A DNA stretch of 64,000 nt from an uncultured Agrobacterium sp. (GTDB taxonomy: Bacteria > Pseudomonadota > Alphaproteobacteria > Rhizobiales > Rhizobiaceae): contig CAJYTK010000001.1 in NCBI GenBank assembly GCA_913777615.1, positions 62,001 to 126,000 of the forward strand, in the 5' to 3' direction. Positions 18,389 to 26,744 of this stretch are shown here, piece by piece. Position numbers and translations under genes: made by a program. The first letter of the stretch is position 1. Every line of letters begins with the position of its first letter. The notes below the pieces were generated by a model that worked only from the letters and a program-made list of their open reading frames with translations, had not been told where the DNA came from and made no database searches.

Positions 18389-19165
18389 ATGCTGGAAAGT
18401 CTGATCGCGGCGGCTTTATGCGCCGGCAGGGAAATCATGGCGGTTCATGCCGCAGGTCCGCACGTTACCTATAAGAATGATTGCTCGCCCGTGACCGAGG
18501 CGGATCAGCGCGCCGAAGACATCATTCTCTCGGCTCTTGCGCGCGACTATCGCGATATCCCCGTGGTCGCGGAAGAAGCCGCAACGACCGGCCATGTGCC
18601 TGAAGTCGATAGCGATTTCTTTCTCGTCGATCCGCTGGACGGCACCAAGGAATTCATTACCGGCAAACAGGATTTCACTGTCAACATCGCACTTATTCGA
18701 AGCGGCAAACCGGTAATCGGCGTGGTCTATGCGCCAGCGCTCGGTGTCGCCTGGACGGGTGAAGGCGAAAGAGCGCGCAAGCTGTTCATCTCGGGCGACT
18801 TCGAACCGGTATCGAACCACTCCATTCGCTGCCGCGCCAAACCTGCCCTACCCGTTGCGGTGATCAGCCGTTCGCACTGCACCCCGAAAACGGAGGCTTT
18901 CGTCGCGGACAATGGTCTGATCGACAGCATCTCGATCGGTTCTTCGCTGAAGTTCTGCATGTTGGCGGAAGGCGCTGCCGATGTTTATCCACGCTTCAGC
19001 CGCACCATGATGTGGGACACGGCGGCCGGTGATGCGGTGCTGCGCGCGGCAGGCGGCATCACTCTCGATATGGCGGGCCTTCCGCTGCGTTACGAGATCG
19101 ACCGCAGCAATGACGATATGCTCGCCAATCCCGACTTCATCGCCTGGGGCGCCCCTCCGCGATAA
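18389..19165 (+). CDS. cysQ: 3'(2'),5'-bisphosphate nucleotidase CysQ
   Basis: This 258-residue enzyme of the inositol-monophosphatase superfamily removes a phosphate from 3'-phosphoadenosine 5'-phosphate, a by-product of sulfate assimilation. It carries the metal-binding motif FLVDPLDGTKEFI (residues ~79-91) and the second motif MMWDTAAGDAVLRAAGG, plus VVAEEAA for the first metal ligand. The ATG at 18389 has GAAGGA 6 bases upstream; a TTG two codons earlier is possible but too close to that site. It is not in an operon. Confidence 0.9.
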   Translation: MLESLIAAALCAGREIMAVHAAGPHVTYKNDCSPVTEADQRAEDIILSALARDYRDIPVVAEEAATTGHVPEVDSDFFLVDPLDGTKEFITGKQDFTVNIALIRSGKPVIGVVYAPALGVAWTGEGERARKLFISGDFEPVSNHSIRCRAKPALPVAVISRSHCTPKTEAFVADNGLIDSISIGSSLKFCMLAEGAADVYPRFSRTMMWDTAAGDAVLRAAGGITLDMAGLPLRYEIDRSNDDMLANPDFIAWGAPPR

Positions 19166-19404
19166 GGGGATGGACGTCTCACTACGATCGGCAAGAGCAA
19201 TAAAAACGCGCCCCGCGCAAAATAATTTTGGGCGTCCGGACAGCGCCAAAGCGCCCATTTTTGGGCTGATGTTTCGCGAAACACGAACAAACCCGGCGAA
19301 ATCATTCAAATTGTTAAAAAATTCTCTCCAACTGCTTAGGTAATTTTTAAAGGTACCTCCCTAAAGTGCGCAGCATATGGTCTTGAGTTTGTGTAGAGTG
19401 TCCA

Positions 19405-19680
19405 ATGACCGAAATGATACGCCCACGAGTTAAATATGTCATCGGCCCCGATGGCAGCCCCCTGACGATTGCCGATCTACCGCCCGCCGACACACGTCGA
19501 TGGGTCATCCGCCGAAAGGCCGAAGTCGTCGCCGCCGTGCGCGGGGGTCTTCTGAGCCTTGAGGAGGCCTGTGAACGTTACACGCTGACAGTGGAGGAAT
19601 TCCTGTCCTGGCAGTCTTCGATTGCCGATCATGGCCTTGCTGGCCTGCGCACCACGCGGATTCAGCAGTACCGCCACTAG
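19405..19680 (+). CDS. sciP: CtrA inhibitor SciP (DUF1153)
   Basis: This 91-residue protein matches the DUF1153 family: it begins MTEMIRPRVKYVIGPDGSPL, then has LPPADTRRWVIRRKAEVVAA and a helix-turn-helix-like region (LSLEEACERYTLTVEEFLSW). In Caulobacter, SciP binds CtrA and blocks its activation of target promoters in G1. Here it lies 1.25 kb upstream of ctrA, with fliJ between. It has its own terminator-like hairpin (19728-19780). The assignment is firm at family level. Confidence 0.92.
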   Translation: MTEMIRPRVKYVIGPDGSPLTIADLPPADTRRWVIRRKAEVVAAVRGGLLSLEEACERYTLTVEEFLSWQSSIADHGLAGLRTTRIQQYRH

Positions 19681-19727
19681 ACGTTTCGGCACGGGCGCAC
19701 TTGGTTGCGTCCTGCCAATCCGGATCA

Positions 19728-19780
19728 GGCGTCATCCCATCCCGTCAACACGGGACGGTGTGACGCCGTTTTCGTTTTTG
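19728..19780 (+). terminator. Terminator-like hairpin after sciP
   Basis: Arms GGCGTCA (19728-19734) and TGACGCC (19761-19767) enclose a second stem CCCGT...ACGGG. T-rich sequence (GTTTTCGTTTTTG) follows. It starts 48 bases after the sciP stop and may also be a small intergenic palindrome of the RIME kind. Confidence 0.6.
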
Positions 19781-19945
19781 GGAGCGCCGTTTACCCGCCA
19801 TGCGAAAAGGTCTGCGAGCTTCACAGACGCTTTGCCACGCCGGCGTCAGGTAACACCTCCCCCTCCCGCGCTTCCTCTGCAGTCGTAACCGTCCAACGTC
19901 GCACATATGCGCTCATGAGCACCTCTTCGGGCCAAGGAGGCGCAA

Positions 19946-20059
19946 TCAAATCATGCGCACCGGCGCAGCAATAACGACGGCATAGTTCAGGCCATAAAAA
20001 AATCCGCCAGGCATCGCCGGGCGGATCGCAATCGTTAAGATTAAGAGCACAAGCGTCAT
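19946..20059 (-). CDS. Possible small hydrophobic peptide (37 residues)
   Basis: The ATG at 20059 is preceded by a strong AGGAGG 9 bases upstream and opens a 37-codon frame whose product begins MTLVLLILTIAIRPAMPGGF and continues with a second hydrophobic stretch. The start codon lies inside a perfect 9-bp inverted repeat (20053-20061 with 20090-20098), so the RNA could hide it in a hairpin. A terminator hairpin with a T-run falls inside the frame. It could be a leader peptide, a small membrane toxin-like peptide, or a chance frame. I recognise no family. Confidence 0.35.
   Translation of the reverse strand: MTLVLLILTIAIRPAMPGGFFYGLNYAVVIAAPVRMI
19995..20026 (-). terminator. Rho-independent terminator downstream of fliJ
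   Basis: Read on the minus strand, arms ATCCGCC (20026-20020) and GGCGGAT (20008-20002) are followed by a run of seven T residues. It lies about 110 bases past the fliJ stop and overlaps the possible small peptide gene. Confidence 0.75.
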
Positions 20060-20133
20060 TGAAAGCAGCCTCCTGATCAGCTGGCCGCCGTCAATGACGT
20101 CAGGTTAACGCGCCTTTGTTAACGCAAAGAGCG

Positions 20134-20484
20134 TCAGGCGCGGGCGCGAACAGCCGTATCGCGGTTTTCGAGAGCAGCAGCCTTTTCATATTCGGCCTGC
20201 ACCTCTTCCAGAGAGGCTTCGGCGGCTTCCTGCTGCATCTTCAACTCGCGGATCGAAACCTGCAGGTTATCGGCACGCTGGCGTGCGGCCTTGGCAAAAG
20301 TCGGATAGGCAAAATGACTGGGGTCCGTGATCCCGGACTTGCTTTCTTCGAGAGAGATCTGATGGACCAATTCCTTGGCCATCCGTTCGAATTCGGACAT
20401 CATCGACTGCAGCTGTTGCAACTGACGACGTTTTTCGTTGACCTGAAATTCCTTCAGGCGAACTAGGCTGTCACGCGACTTCAT
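20134..20484 (-). CDS. fliJ: FliJ-like flagellar export chaperone
   Basis: This 116-residue protein is almost entirely helical and coiled-coil (MKSRDSLVRLKEFQVNEKRR at the start, Gln/Glu-rich heptads after), with the length and start expected of FliJ, the soluble component that helps the type III export ATPase FliI handle flagellar substrates. A FliJ-type gene next to ctrA is common in Rhizobiales. The ATG at 20484 has GGAG 9 bases upstream; an in-frame codon 21 positions earlier has no support. FliJ proteins diverge fast, so the call rests on length, composition and context. Confidence 0.75.
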   Translation of the reverse strand: MKSRDSLVRLKEFQVNEKRRQLQQLQSMMSEFERMAKELVHQISLEESKSGITDPSHFAYPTFAKAARQRADNLQVSIRELKMQQEAAEASLEEVQAEYEKAAALENRDTAVRARA

Positions 20485-20931
20485 ACTCAATACTCCATGG
20501 ATAGCGAGACCCCGGTTCAAACAGGAACCAACCCGCCACTCCGGCATGTGCCGGAATGATTCTCAAAAGTTACCCGACATTAATAAAAAAACTGCGCTGT
20601 TAACTTTTCATTTACGGGCATCGTTAATGATAAGGCGGATCATTTAAGGGTCGGTAAATGCCAAGCCCAAAAAAACACTGGGCACGACAATGGTAGAGTC
20701 GATTGAATCACTTACGGGGTTTTCCTCATTCGTTGGTTCATGTTTGGCGATGAGGGATTCACGTTGAAAAACAGCAGAGTGCCCGAACTATTTAATGAAT
20801 TCTCCACACCTTGCCAAAGGAGAGAAGAATTTGTTAACCATTTGGTGGCAGCCTGCAAATCAGGCAACGTCTGGATCCGCATCGCGCAAAAGGGATTCAT
20901 TTACTGACCGCGGGCGGCAAAGGGGATAATT
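20485..20931. promoter_or_regulatory. ctrA control region with GANTC cluster and CtrA-like half-sites
   Basis: This 447-base region carries four CcrM methylation sites GANTC (20696-20700, 20705-20709, 20756-20760, 20894-20898) within 203 bases. It also has two one-mismatch CtrA boxes, TTAA-N7-TTTA (20600-20614) and TTAA-N7-TAAA (20644-20658). In Caulobacter and relatives, ctrA is controlled by methylation state and by CtrA itself. A 62-codon minus-strand frame here is judged to be chance. Confidence 0.65.
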
Positions 20932-21636
20932 ATGCGGGTTCTACTTATTGAAGACGACAGCGCAACGGCTCAGAGCATCGAGCTGATGTTGAAGTCGGAA
21001 AGTTTCAACGTCTACACCACCGACCTCGGTGAGGAAGGCGTGGATCTTGGAAAGCTCTACGATTACGATATTATCCTTCTCGATCTTAACCTGCCGGACA
21101 TGTCCGGTTATGAGGTCTTGAGAACGCTGCGTCTGTCCAAGGTCAAGACACCGATCCTCATCCTGTCGGGCATGGCCGGTATCGAAGACAAGGTGCGCGG
21201 CCTCGGCTTCGGCGCAGACGACTACATGACCAAGCCCTTCCACAAGGACGAGCTTGTTGCCCGCATCCACGCCATCGTGCGCCGCTCCAAGGGTCACGCC
21301 CAGTCGGTCATCGCCACCGGCGAGCTGATCGTCAACCTGGATGCCAAGACAGTTGAAGTCGGCGGCCAGCGCGTTCACCTGACGGGCAAGGAATACCAGA
21401 TGCTGGAGCTGCTGTCGCTCCGCAAGGGCACTACGCTCACCAAGGAAATGTTCCTCAACCACCTCTACGGCGGCATGGATGAGCCTGAACTGAAGATCAT
21501 CGACGTGTTCATCTGCAAACTGCGCAAGAAGCTTGCAAACGCAGCAGGCGGCGCGAACTACATCGAAACCGTCTGGGGCCGCGGCTACGTGCTTCGCGAG
21601 CCGGATGGCAACGCCGAATTTCTTGAGACTGCCTGA
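20932..21636 (+). CDS. ctrA: Cell-cycle master response regulator CtrA
   Basis: This 234-residue OmpR/PhoB-type regulator starts [20 protein letters not shown], has the phospho-acceptor Asp51 ([14 protein letters not shown]), Lys in [10 protein letters not shown], and a winged-helix DNA-binding domain with [20 protein letters not shown] and [12 protein letters not shown], all nearly identical to CtrA proteins. It binds TTAA-N7-TTAA boxes and controls cell-cycle, motility and envelope genes. ChpT (22473-23132), SciP (19405-19680) and a likely target, eipA (23286-23876), lie close by. Confidence 0.98.
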   Translation: MRVLLIEDDSATAQSIELMLKSESFNVYTTDLGEEGVDLGKLYDYDIILLDLNLPDMSGYEVLRTLRLSKVKTPILILSGMAGIEDKVRGLGFGADDYMTKPFHKDELVARIHAIVRRSKGHAQSVIATGELIVNLDAKTVEVGGQRVHLTGKEYQMLELLSLRKGTTLTKEMFLNHLYGGMDEPELKIIDVFICKLRKKLANAAGGANYIETVWGRGYVLREPDGNAEFLETA

Positions 21637-21676
21637 TTATCCCCTCAACATGCCTCCCAAGCATGATTGTCATGAC

Positions 21677-21710
21677 AAACCCGCCGTGCAAACGGCGGGT
21701 TTTGTTTTGT
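21677..21710 (+). terminator. Rho-independent terminator of ctrA
   Basis: Arms AAACCCGCCG (21677-21686) and CGGCGGGTTT (21693-21702) are perfect complements and are followed by TGTTTTGT. It lies about 40 bases after the ctrA stop. Confidence 0.85.
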
Positions 21711-21849
21711 CCGCGCATAGCGCGACCATAGAGTGCCGTGCATTGCGGTGGACGCGCCATGGATGCCAGAGCTTTTTCGATAGACGTATAGCGCTTTGCC
21801 AAATTCGACGTCGATTTTTCAGGCCGATGCCGCAGGAGAAGAGGATGTG

Positions 21850-22356
21850 ATGATGATTCGCACAGCGTCCAAAGACGACGCCTCGAGCCTTGCCGCACTG
21901 TCCATCGAGGTCTGGATCGGCACCTATCTTAAAAACGGCGTATCGAAATTCTTCGCCGATTACGCGCTGTCGGCCTTCACCACGGAAAAATTCGAAACGC
22001 TCATCGATGATAAGAACGAGATCATCCTGATATCCGAAAACAGCGAGGGCATGGACGGCTTCGTGCGCGTCAGGCTTCGCAGCCCCGCCCCTGCCGAAAA
22101 CGGTCTAGGAACGGAGATCGCAACGCTCTATGTTCAGCCGAGGCATAAGGGAAAAGGCATCGGCAAACGGCTTCTTGCTGAAGCTTTCAAGCTCTGCGGT
22201 GAGCAAGGATGCAAGGGCGTGTGGCTCGCCGTGAATAGCGAGAATAGGGACGCCATCGTCTTCTATGAGCGCCTCGGATTCACGCGGGACGGTCAGACCG
22301 CGTTTCGGATTGGCGAACAGTCCTATGCAAACGAGGTGATGGTGAAGTGGTTTTGA
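21850..22356 (+). CDS. GNAT-family N-acetyltransferase
   Basis: This 168-residue protein has the GNAT fold signature: motif A with TLYVQPRHKGKGIGKRLLAE (acetyl-CoA pyrophosphate loop Q/R-x-x-G-x-G) and motif B NRDAIVFYERLGFTRDG. The N-terminus MMIRTASKDDASSLAALSIE is also typical. It would transfer an acetyl group from acetyl-CoA to an unknown amine. The ATG at 21850 has GAAGAGG 6 bases upstream. It sits between ctrA and chpT but nothing links it to them. Confidence 0.85.
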   Translation: MMIRTASKDDASSLAALSIEVWIGTYLKNGVSKFFADYALSAFTTEKFETLIDDKNEIILISENSEGMDGFVRVRLRSPAPAENGLGTEIATLYVQPRHKGKGIGKRLLAEAFKLCGEQGCKGVWLAVNSENRDAIVFYERLGFTRDGQTAFRIGEQSYANEVMVKWF

Positions 22357-22472
22357 CGAGCCCAGCAAGTGCGTCGCGATGCCAGTGAAGGGGCAATCGC
22401 TTTGAAACCAACGCCGCTTCTACTGGGCAGAAAAAATGGGCCAACTTAACGGTGGCCCACCCATCTATCCAG

Positions 22473-23132
22473 TCAGGCCGCTTCGGCAGCCTCAGCCATG
22501 GAGGCCGTAAAGACCACGCGGTCCTCATGCACTTTATATTCGATTACCATTCCGGCCTCTTCGGCAAGCAGAAGCGTGTAGTAGGGCTGAACGGAATGCG
22601 CGTCGATCGGTTCTTCTTCCGTGCCTGCGGCAATGGAAGCGAATTTGGCAGGCACGCGCATCATCCGGCCTTTGACGGTGATTTCGAAGCGGGCATCGCC
22701 TTCCGGGTTTTCGAGAACGATATCCGCATTGCCGCCACGCGGGATCGCGCCATAGGCAACGAGAAAGAGGTTGAGTAGCAGCTTGACGCGGTTCTTGGCG
22801 ACGATGGCGCGTGGACCCGACCAAGTCACTTCCACCTTCTTTTCCGCAGCAGCAAAGTCTTTTGCGGCCTTTTCGGCCTCTCCGGTATCGATAGACGCGC
22901 CGGCAGAGCCGGATGCGCCGAAAGCAAGACGGGCGAACTTCAGGCGCACGGACGCATTCAGAGCCGAGGTACGGATCAGATCCAGCGCATCGGCATCGGT
23001 GCCACCCTCATCGAGAAGCTCCAGTCCGTTATTGATCGCGCCAACCGGCGAAATAACGTCATGGCAAACGCGGCTGCACAGAAGCGCCGCCAGATCGGGG
23101 CCGGAGAGCGAAAGATTGAGTTTGGTCGTCAT
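22473..23132 (-). CDS. chpT: Histidine phosphotransferase ChpT
   Basis: This 219-residue protein has SRVCHDVISPVGAINNGLEL with phospho-accepting His24, the mark of the ChpT family, followed by a degenerate kinase-like C-terminal half. ChpT takes phosphate from CckA and passes it to CtrA and CpdR. The gene is near ctrA on the opposite strand, which fits. Its upstream region is shared with the divergent eipA. Confidence 0.93.
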   Translation of the reverse strand: MTTKLNLSLSGPDLAALLCSRVCHDVISPVGAINNGLELLDEGGTDADALDLIRTSALNASVRLKFARLAFGASGSAGASIDTGEAEKAAKDFAAAEKKVEVTWSGPRAIVAKNRVKLLLNLFLVAYGAIPRGGNADIVLENPEGDARFEITVKGRMMRVPAKFASIAAGTEEEPIDAHSVQPYYTLLLAEEAGMVIEYKVHEDRVVFTASMAEAAEAA

Positions 23133-23202
23133 AAATTTTCTCCTGCGCGAATGCGGCGCGGACCCTATCGAAATTGTTAAGCCATAATGACACCATATTT
23201 GG

Positions 23203-23217
23203 TAAACCGATTGTTAA
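23203..23217. promoter_or_regulatory. CtrA-box-like site between chpT and eipA
   Basis: TAAA (23203-23206), 7 bases, then TTAA (23214-23217) matches the TTAA-N7-TTAA CtrA box with one mismatch. It lies about 70 bases upstream of eipA, whose Brucella counterpart is known to be under CtrA control, and about the same distance from chpT. Confidence 0.45.
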
Positions 23218-23285
23218 TATGATGGTCTCAAAATGCCAAATGTCTTAACAGGACAGTGGTAACAAACAGACGGACGGAACTGACG

Positions 23286-23876
23286 ATGCGAATTAACCAA
23301 CTCCGCACCATCGCACGCCTCGGACTGGTCAAGATTCTCGTGATCCTTGCGGGCCTTTCTATGTCGGCGGCGCAGGCATCTGCGCAAAGCAGCGATCAAT
23401 ACACCATTCAGGAAATCGTCGATGCCGGTCACGGCTTCTTCGGCGAGACGACGGGCGGACTTGCGAAGGTGGTGGAACGCGCATTCCAGCAATACGGTCT
23501 GCCGAATGGTTATATTCTCGGTCAGGAAGGCTCCGGCGCCTTCGTCGCGGGCCTGACCTATGGCGAAGGCACGCTCTATACGAAGAATGCCGGGCAACAT
23601 CCGGTCTTCTGGCAGGGCCCCTCGCTCGGGCTTGATTACGGCGGCCAGGGCACCCGCGCCATGATGCTCGTCTATAATCTTCCCTCCGTCAATTCGCTCT
23701 ATCGCCGCTATGGTGGTGTCAGTGGCTCTGCCTTCATCGTCGCAGGCGTGGGCATGACGGTTCTAAAAAACAGCGACGTCACCATTGCCCCCATCCGCAC
23801 CGGCATCGGTGCGCGACTCGGCATCAATGTCGGCTATCTGAAGCTTACGCCCCAGCCCACCTGGAATCCGTTCTGA
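23286..23876 (+). CDS. eipA: Envelope integrity protein EipA (DUF1134)
   Basis: This 196-residue periplasmic protein has a signal sequence (ending SMSAAQASA near residue 34) and the DUF1134 core: YTIQEIVDAGHGFFGETTGG, GSGAFVAGLTYGEGTLY, and a Gly-rich beta-barrel-like C-terminus ending TIAPIRTGIGARLGINVGYL. In Brucella, EipA supports envelope integrity and cell division and is regulated by CtrA. The ATG at 23286 directly precedes the signal peptide. A CtrA-like box lies upstream and chpT is divergent. Confidence 0.88.
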   Translation: MRINQLRTIARLGLVKILVILAGLSMSAAQASAQSSDQYTIQEIVDAGHGFFGETTGGLAKVVERAFQQYGLPNGYILGQEGSGAFVAGLTYGEGTLYTKNAGQHPVFWQGPSLGLDYGGQGTRAMMLVYNLPSVNSLYRRYGGVSGSAFIVAGVGMTVLKNSDVTIAPIRTGIGARLGINVGYLKLTPQPTWNPF

Positions 23877-24039
23877 TTCGTCAGACGCGCCCTTTTGCGA
23901 TAAACTGCTTGAACACGACCAGCGTGTAAGGCGATGACCGCCTGGCGCAAGATTGACGTGACAGTCTGCGCCGCGACGATGAAATGAGCTGCCATAGAGG
24001 GTTTTCGAACCGTGGCGCTTCTTGTGGAGACGACCACGC

Positions 24040-25152
24040 GTGATTGAGTACGCCCTGATTTTCGGCCTTGGTTTTCTCTGCGCAATTCTTCTGGTTTCAT
24101 TGATCGCACCTGCGATCAACCGGCGCATCGTTTCCTATACGGAAAAGCGATTGCGGGCGACCATGCCGATGAGCCCGCAGGAAGTGCGTGCGCAGAAGGA
24201 TATGGCCCGGGCGCTCTATGCTGCGGAAAACGCACGCACGCGCCAGGAACTGGATGCCGAGCGCGAAAAAGCGCTTGCCCTGAAGTTCAAGAACGAGGCG
24301 GCTCAAGCCGAAACCGGCCGCCTTCTGGCCGAAACCCGCGACTTGAAACAGCAACTGGAAAACATGGCGCTGGAAGCGGGCGACCTGCGCGCAAAGGCTC
24401 GCCGCCATGAAGATGCCGTGGCGCGATTGACTACGAAGCTGAACGATGCCGAAGAAACGGCCATTGCTCGAACCCAGGAAATCTCCAACCTGACAAAGCG
24501 CGTCGGCGCCGTGTCGCGGGAACTGGATGATCTCAAGATTGCGCTCTCGGCCCGAGATCTGGAAATCGAGCAGGCAAAGCAAAAGGCGACCTCTTGGCGC
24601 AAGGAACGCGAAGAGATGACACGTCGGTTGGAGGAAGCGGACGTCAAAGCCCGTGAAACCGCCCAGCATATGAACCGGGAAAGCCGCAAGATCGCGCGAC
24701 TCGAAGATCAGCTTGCCAAGGAAATGGCGCGCAATGCCGACAACGAAATGCTGCTGGAGCGTCGCGTCCAGGAAATAGCCAGACTGAAGGAAAAATCCTC
24801 CGGACTTAGCAAAATAAGCGACGCGCAGTTGCCCGCCCCGACCAACGTTCCGATCATCGAACTTGGCGGTGCATCCGAAAGCCCCGAGCGACTGGCCCGC
24901 GAAATCGAGGACATCCGCAATCAGGGCACGGCGCTGACCGAACGGCTTCTGACCGTGAAAGACAGGAAGAATGATGAGGCGATCCGCAAGGAGATAGGGC
25001 AGATCGCCGCTCGCATGATCGCATTGACGGCAGCACAGGAAGGCGACGCCTCTCCCCTTCCAGCACTCATTGCCGATGCGCAGAGTGTCAGCGATCGCCA
25101 GAGCTTAGCAAGTCGCGCCAGCGACCTGATGAACCGGCAGAAAAATGCGTGA
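24040..25152 (+). CDS. Single-pass membrane protein with long coiled coil
   Basis: This 370-residue protein starts at a GTG (24040) and has one N-terminal membrane segment (residues ~2-25, IEYALIFGLGFLCAILLVSL), then about 230 residues of continuous coiled coil rich in Glu, Arg, Lys, Ala and Leu, and a less regular C-terminus. The first 60 residues (RLRATMPMSPQEVRAQKDMA) look conserved among rhizobia, but I know no function. The topology resembles cytoplasmic scaffolds or septum-associated proteins. TGGAGA lies 10 bases before the GTG; a TTG six codons earlier is less likely. Confidence 0.75.
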   Translation: MIEYALIFGLGFLCAILLVSLIAPAINRRIVSYTEKRLRATMPMSPQEVRAQKDMARALYAAENARTRQELDAEREKALALKFKNEAAQAETGRLLAETRDLKQQLENMALEAGDLRAKARRHEDAVARLTTKLNDAEETAIARTQEISNLTKRVGAVSRELDDLKIALSARDLEIEQAKQKATSWRKEREEMTRRLEEADVKARETAQHMNRESRKIARLEDQLAKEMARNADNEMLLERRVQEIARLKEKSSGLSKISDAQLPAPTNVPIIELGGASESPERLAREIEDIRNQGTALTERLLTVKDRKNDEAIRKEIGQIAARMIALTAAQEGDASPLPALIADAQSVSDRQSLASRASDLMNRQKNA

Positions 25153-25343
25153 GGCGGCGAAGAATATCGATCGACCGCATTAAAAATAAAGACCGATAAA
25201 ATTGTACCGATCGATTTAAACGCAGTGCAAAATTTGAGCCCTAATGTCGTCTCCAACAGGCGCCGGGCCAAGTTGAAAATCCCGGCGCGATAACCGAAGC
25301 GCAAGAAAGCCGGTGCAAAGCCGGACACGAACCGGGGTATCAC

Positions 25344-25583
25344 ATGTTGAAGAAGCTTTTCGCCGCAGCACTGTGTGGCATCGTCATCGCATCCATCGCA
25401 GATCATGCCCACGCGGCAGGTCCCGGCGGCTTTGCCAGAGGTTTTGCATCCCTCGAACAGAACGTGGTCTCGGCCCCACCAGCAATCCAGCGGGGCGAGC
25501 GCGTGGATATCGAGCGGCGGAAGGCTTTGTCGGCACTCGACGATTATTTCCGGCGCTTCGACCAGACCGCGACAAAGCACTGA
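25344..25583 (+). CDS. Small exported protein of unknown function
   Basis: This 79-residue protein has a signal peptide (MLKKLFAAALCGIVIASIAD, cleavage after AHA near residue 24) and a short charged mature part (RGERVDIERRKALSALDDYF). No family is recognised. The 190 bases upstream contain a perfect 8-bp hairpin (GCGCCGGG...CCCGGCGC, 25260-25289) and three regularly spaced CCGG repeats (25311-25337), which may form a structured leader. Confidence 0.6.
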   Translation: MLKKLFAAALCGIVIASIADHAHAAGPGGFARGFASLEQNVVSAPPAIQRGERVDIERRKALSALDDYFRRFDQTATKH

Positions 25584-25637
25584 TCATCGTTTCCAAAGCA
25601 TCATGACCGACTGCCGCCCGTCGTCAGGCCTTGCGCC

Positions 25638-26567
25638 TCAAACGACAGGCGGCTTTTTTCGTTCGGCAACGGCAATGCCGCCAAGCGCCAGGAGCAGCGC
25701 GATGATCTGATAGAGGTGGAGCGTTTCACCGATGATCAGCACCGAGAGAAATGTTCCAAAAACGGGAATGAGGTTGATGAACAGCCCTGCCCGGTTTGGC
25801 CCGATCGCTTCCACACCCTTGATGAAAAAGATCTGCGCCACCAGCGAGGGAAAGATTGCCGTGTAAAGGACGATCGCCCAGCCTTTCGCTTCCGGCCAGA
25901 TTGCCTGATCGCCCATCACTTCCCATCCCATCAGCGGCACGGAAGTAATGAGCGCAGCGGTGGCCGGAATGACCATCAGGGTGCGCCAGTCCACGGCCGG
26001 TTTCCACCGCAAAATGACGGTATAGATCGCGTAAGCGAGCACCGCGAGCAGCATGATGGCATCACCCGGATTAAATTGCAGCCGGATGAGCGACATCAGA
26101 TCGCCGCGCGATGCCAGAAGCGCAACACCAAAGATCGTCAAAACGAAGCCGATGATCTGGACGGCAAGAACCCTTGTCCGAAACAAGGCGAAGTTGAAGA
26201 GAAAGATCACCGCCGGAATGACGGCCTGGATAACCGCGGCATTGATGGCGGAGGTATATTTCAGCGCCGAGTAGAGCGCCGCGTTGAAACAGGTATAGCC
26301 CACCGTGCCGAGGATGAAGAAGTAAGGCAGACGCTTCCTGACCACCGGCCAGTCCTTTGCAAGCTGCGGCAGGGAAATGGCAACGATGATGGTAACCGCC
26401 ACCACCCAACGCAAAAAGGTCAGCACCATAGGGCTGATATGGCCGACGGCAAGCTTGCCGGCGACAGCGTTTCCGCCCCAGCACAAAGCGGCGATGGTGA
26501 GAACGAGATAGGCTCTGGAGGGCAAGGCGAGAGACTTTCTTTCGGAGAGTGGGCCGATTTTCTGCAC
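25638..26567 (-). CDS. EamA/DMT-family transporter
   Basis: This 309-residue membrane protein has ten predicted helices in two EamA repeats. It begins with AYLVLTIAALCWGGNAVAGK, typical of the family, and the second repeat contains IFPSLVAQIFFIKGVEAIGP. The C-terminus is basic (AERKKPP). DMT proteins export metabolites such as amino acids; the substrate cannot be told. It is a single gene, convergent with the small exported protein and divergent from purA. Confidence 0.88.
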   Translation of the reverse strand: MQKIGPLSERKSLALPSRAYLVLTIAALCWGGNAVAGKLAVGHISPMVLTFLRWVVAVTIIVAISLPQLAKDWPVVRKRLPYFFILGTVGYTCFNAALYSALKYTSAINAAVIQAVIPAVIFLFNFALFRTRVLAVQIIGFVLTIFGVALLASRGDLMSLIRLQFNPGDAIMLLAVLAYAIYTVILRWKPAVDWRTLMVIPATAALITSVPLMGWEVMGDQAIWPEAKGWAIVLYTAIFPSLVAQIFFIKGVEAIGPNRAGLFINLIPVFGTFLSVLIIGETLHLYQIIALLLALGGIAVAERKKPPVV

Positions 26568-26744
26568 GCGCCCTTATGGCTTCGCAAGGGCAATTGCACG
26601 ATTTTCAGCCATAGGATGGGCACAATTATCCTACAAAAGCAAAATTCCGCTGCATAAACAGGGTCGCTTTCCGTAAAACAACGCAGTATAGATTTGCGGG
26701 TTTGAGGTAGGGGCGCCCCGGCGCCATGAGCAGGAAAGCAAGAA

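Noticed and set aside
20712-20900. A 62-codon minus-strand frame in the ctrA upstream region
   Set aside because: It lies over the GANTC sites of the ctrA control region and has no ribosome site or family signature.
25260-25340. A cobalamin-riboswitch-like core (AGCCGGTGCAAAGCCGG) before the small exported protein gene
   Set aside because: The pattern resembles one conserved block of the cobalamin riboswitch, but the B12 box and the other conserved blocks are missing and the downstream gene has no B12 link. It is more likely a simple hairpin leader.
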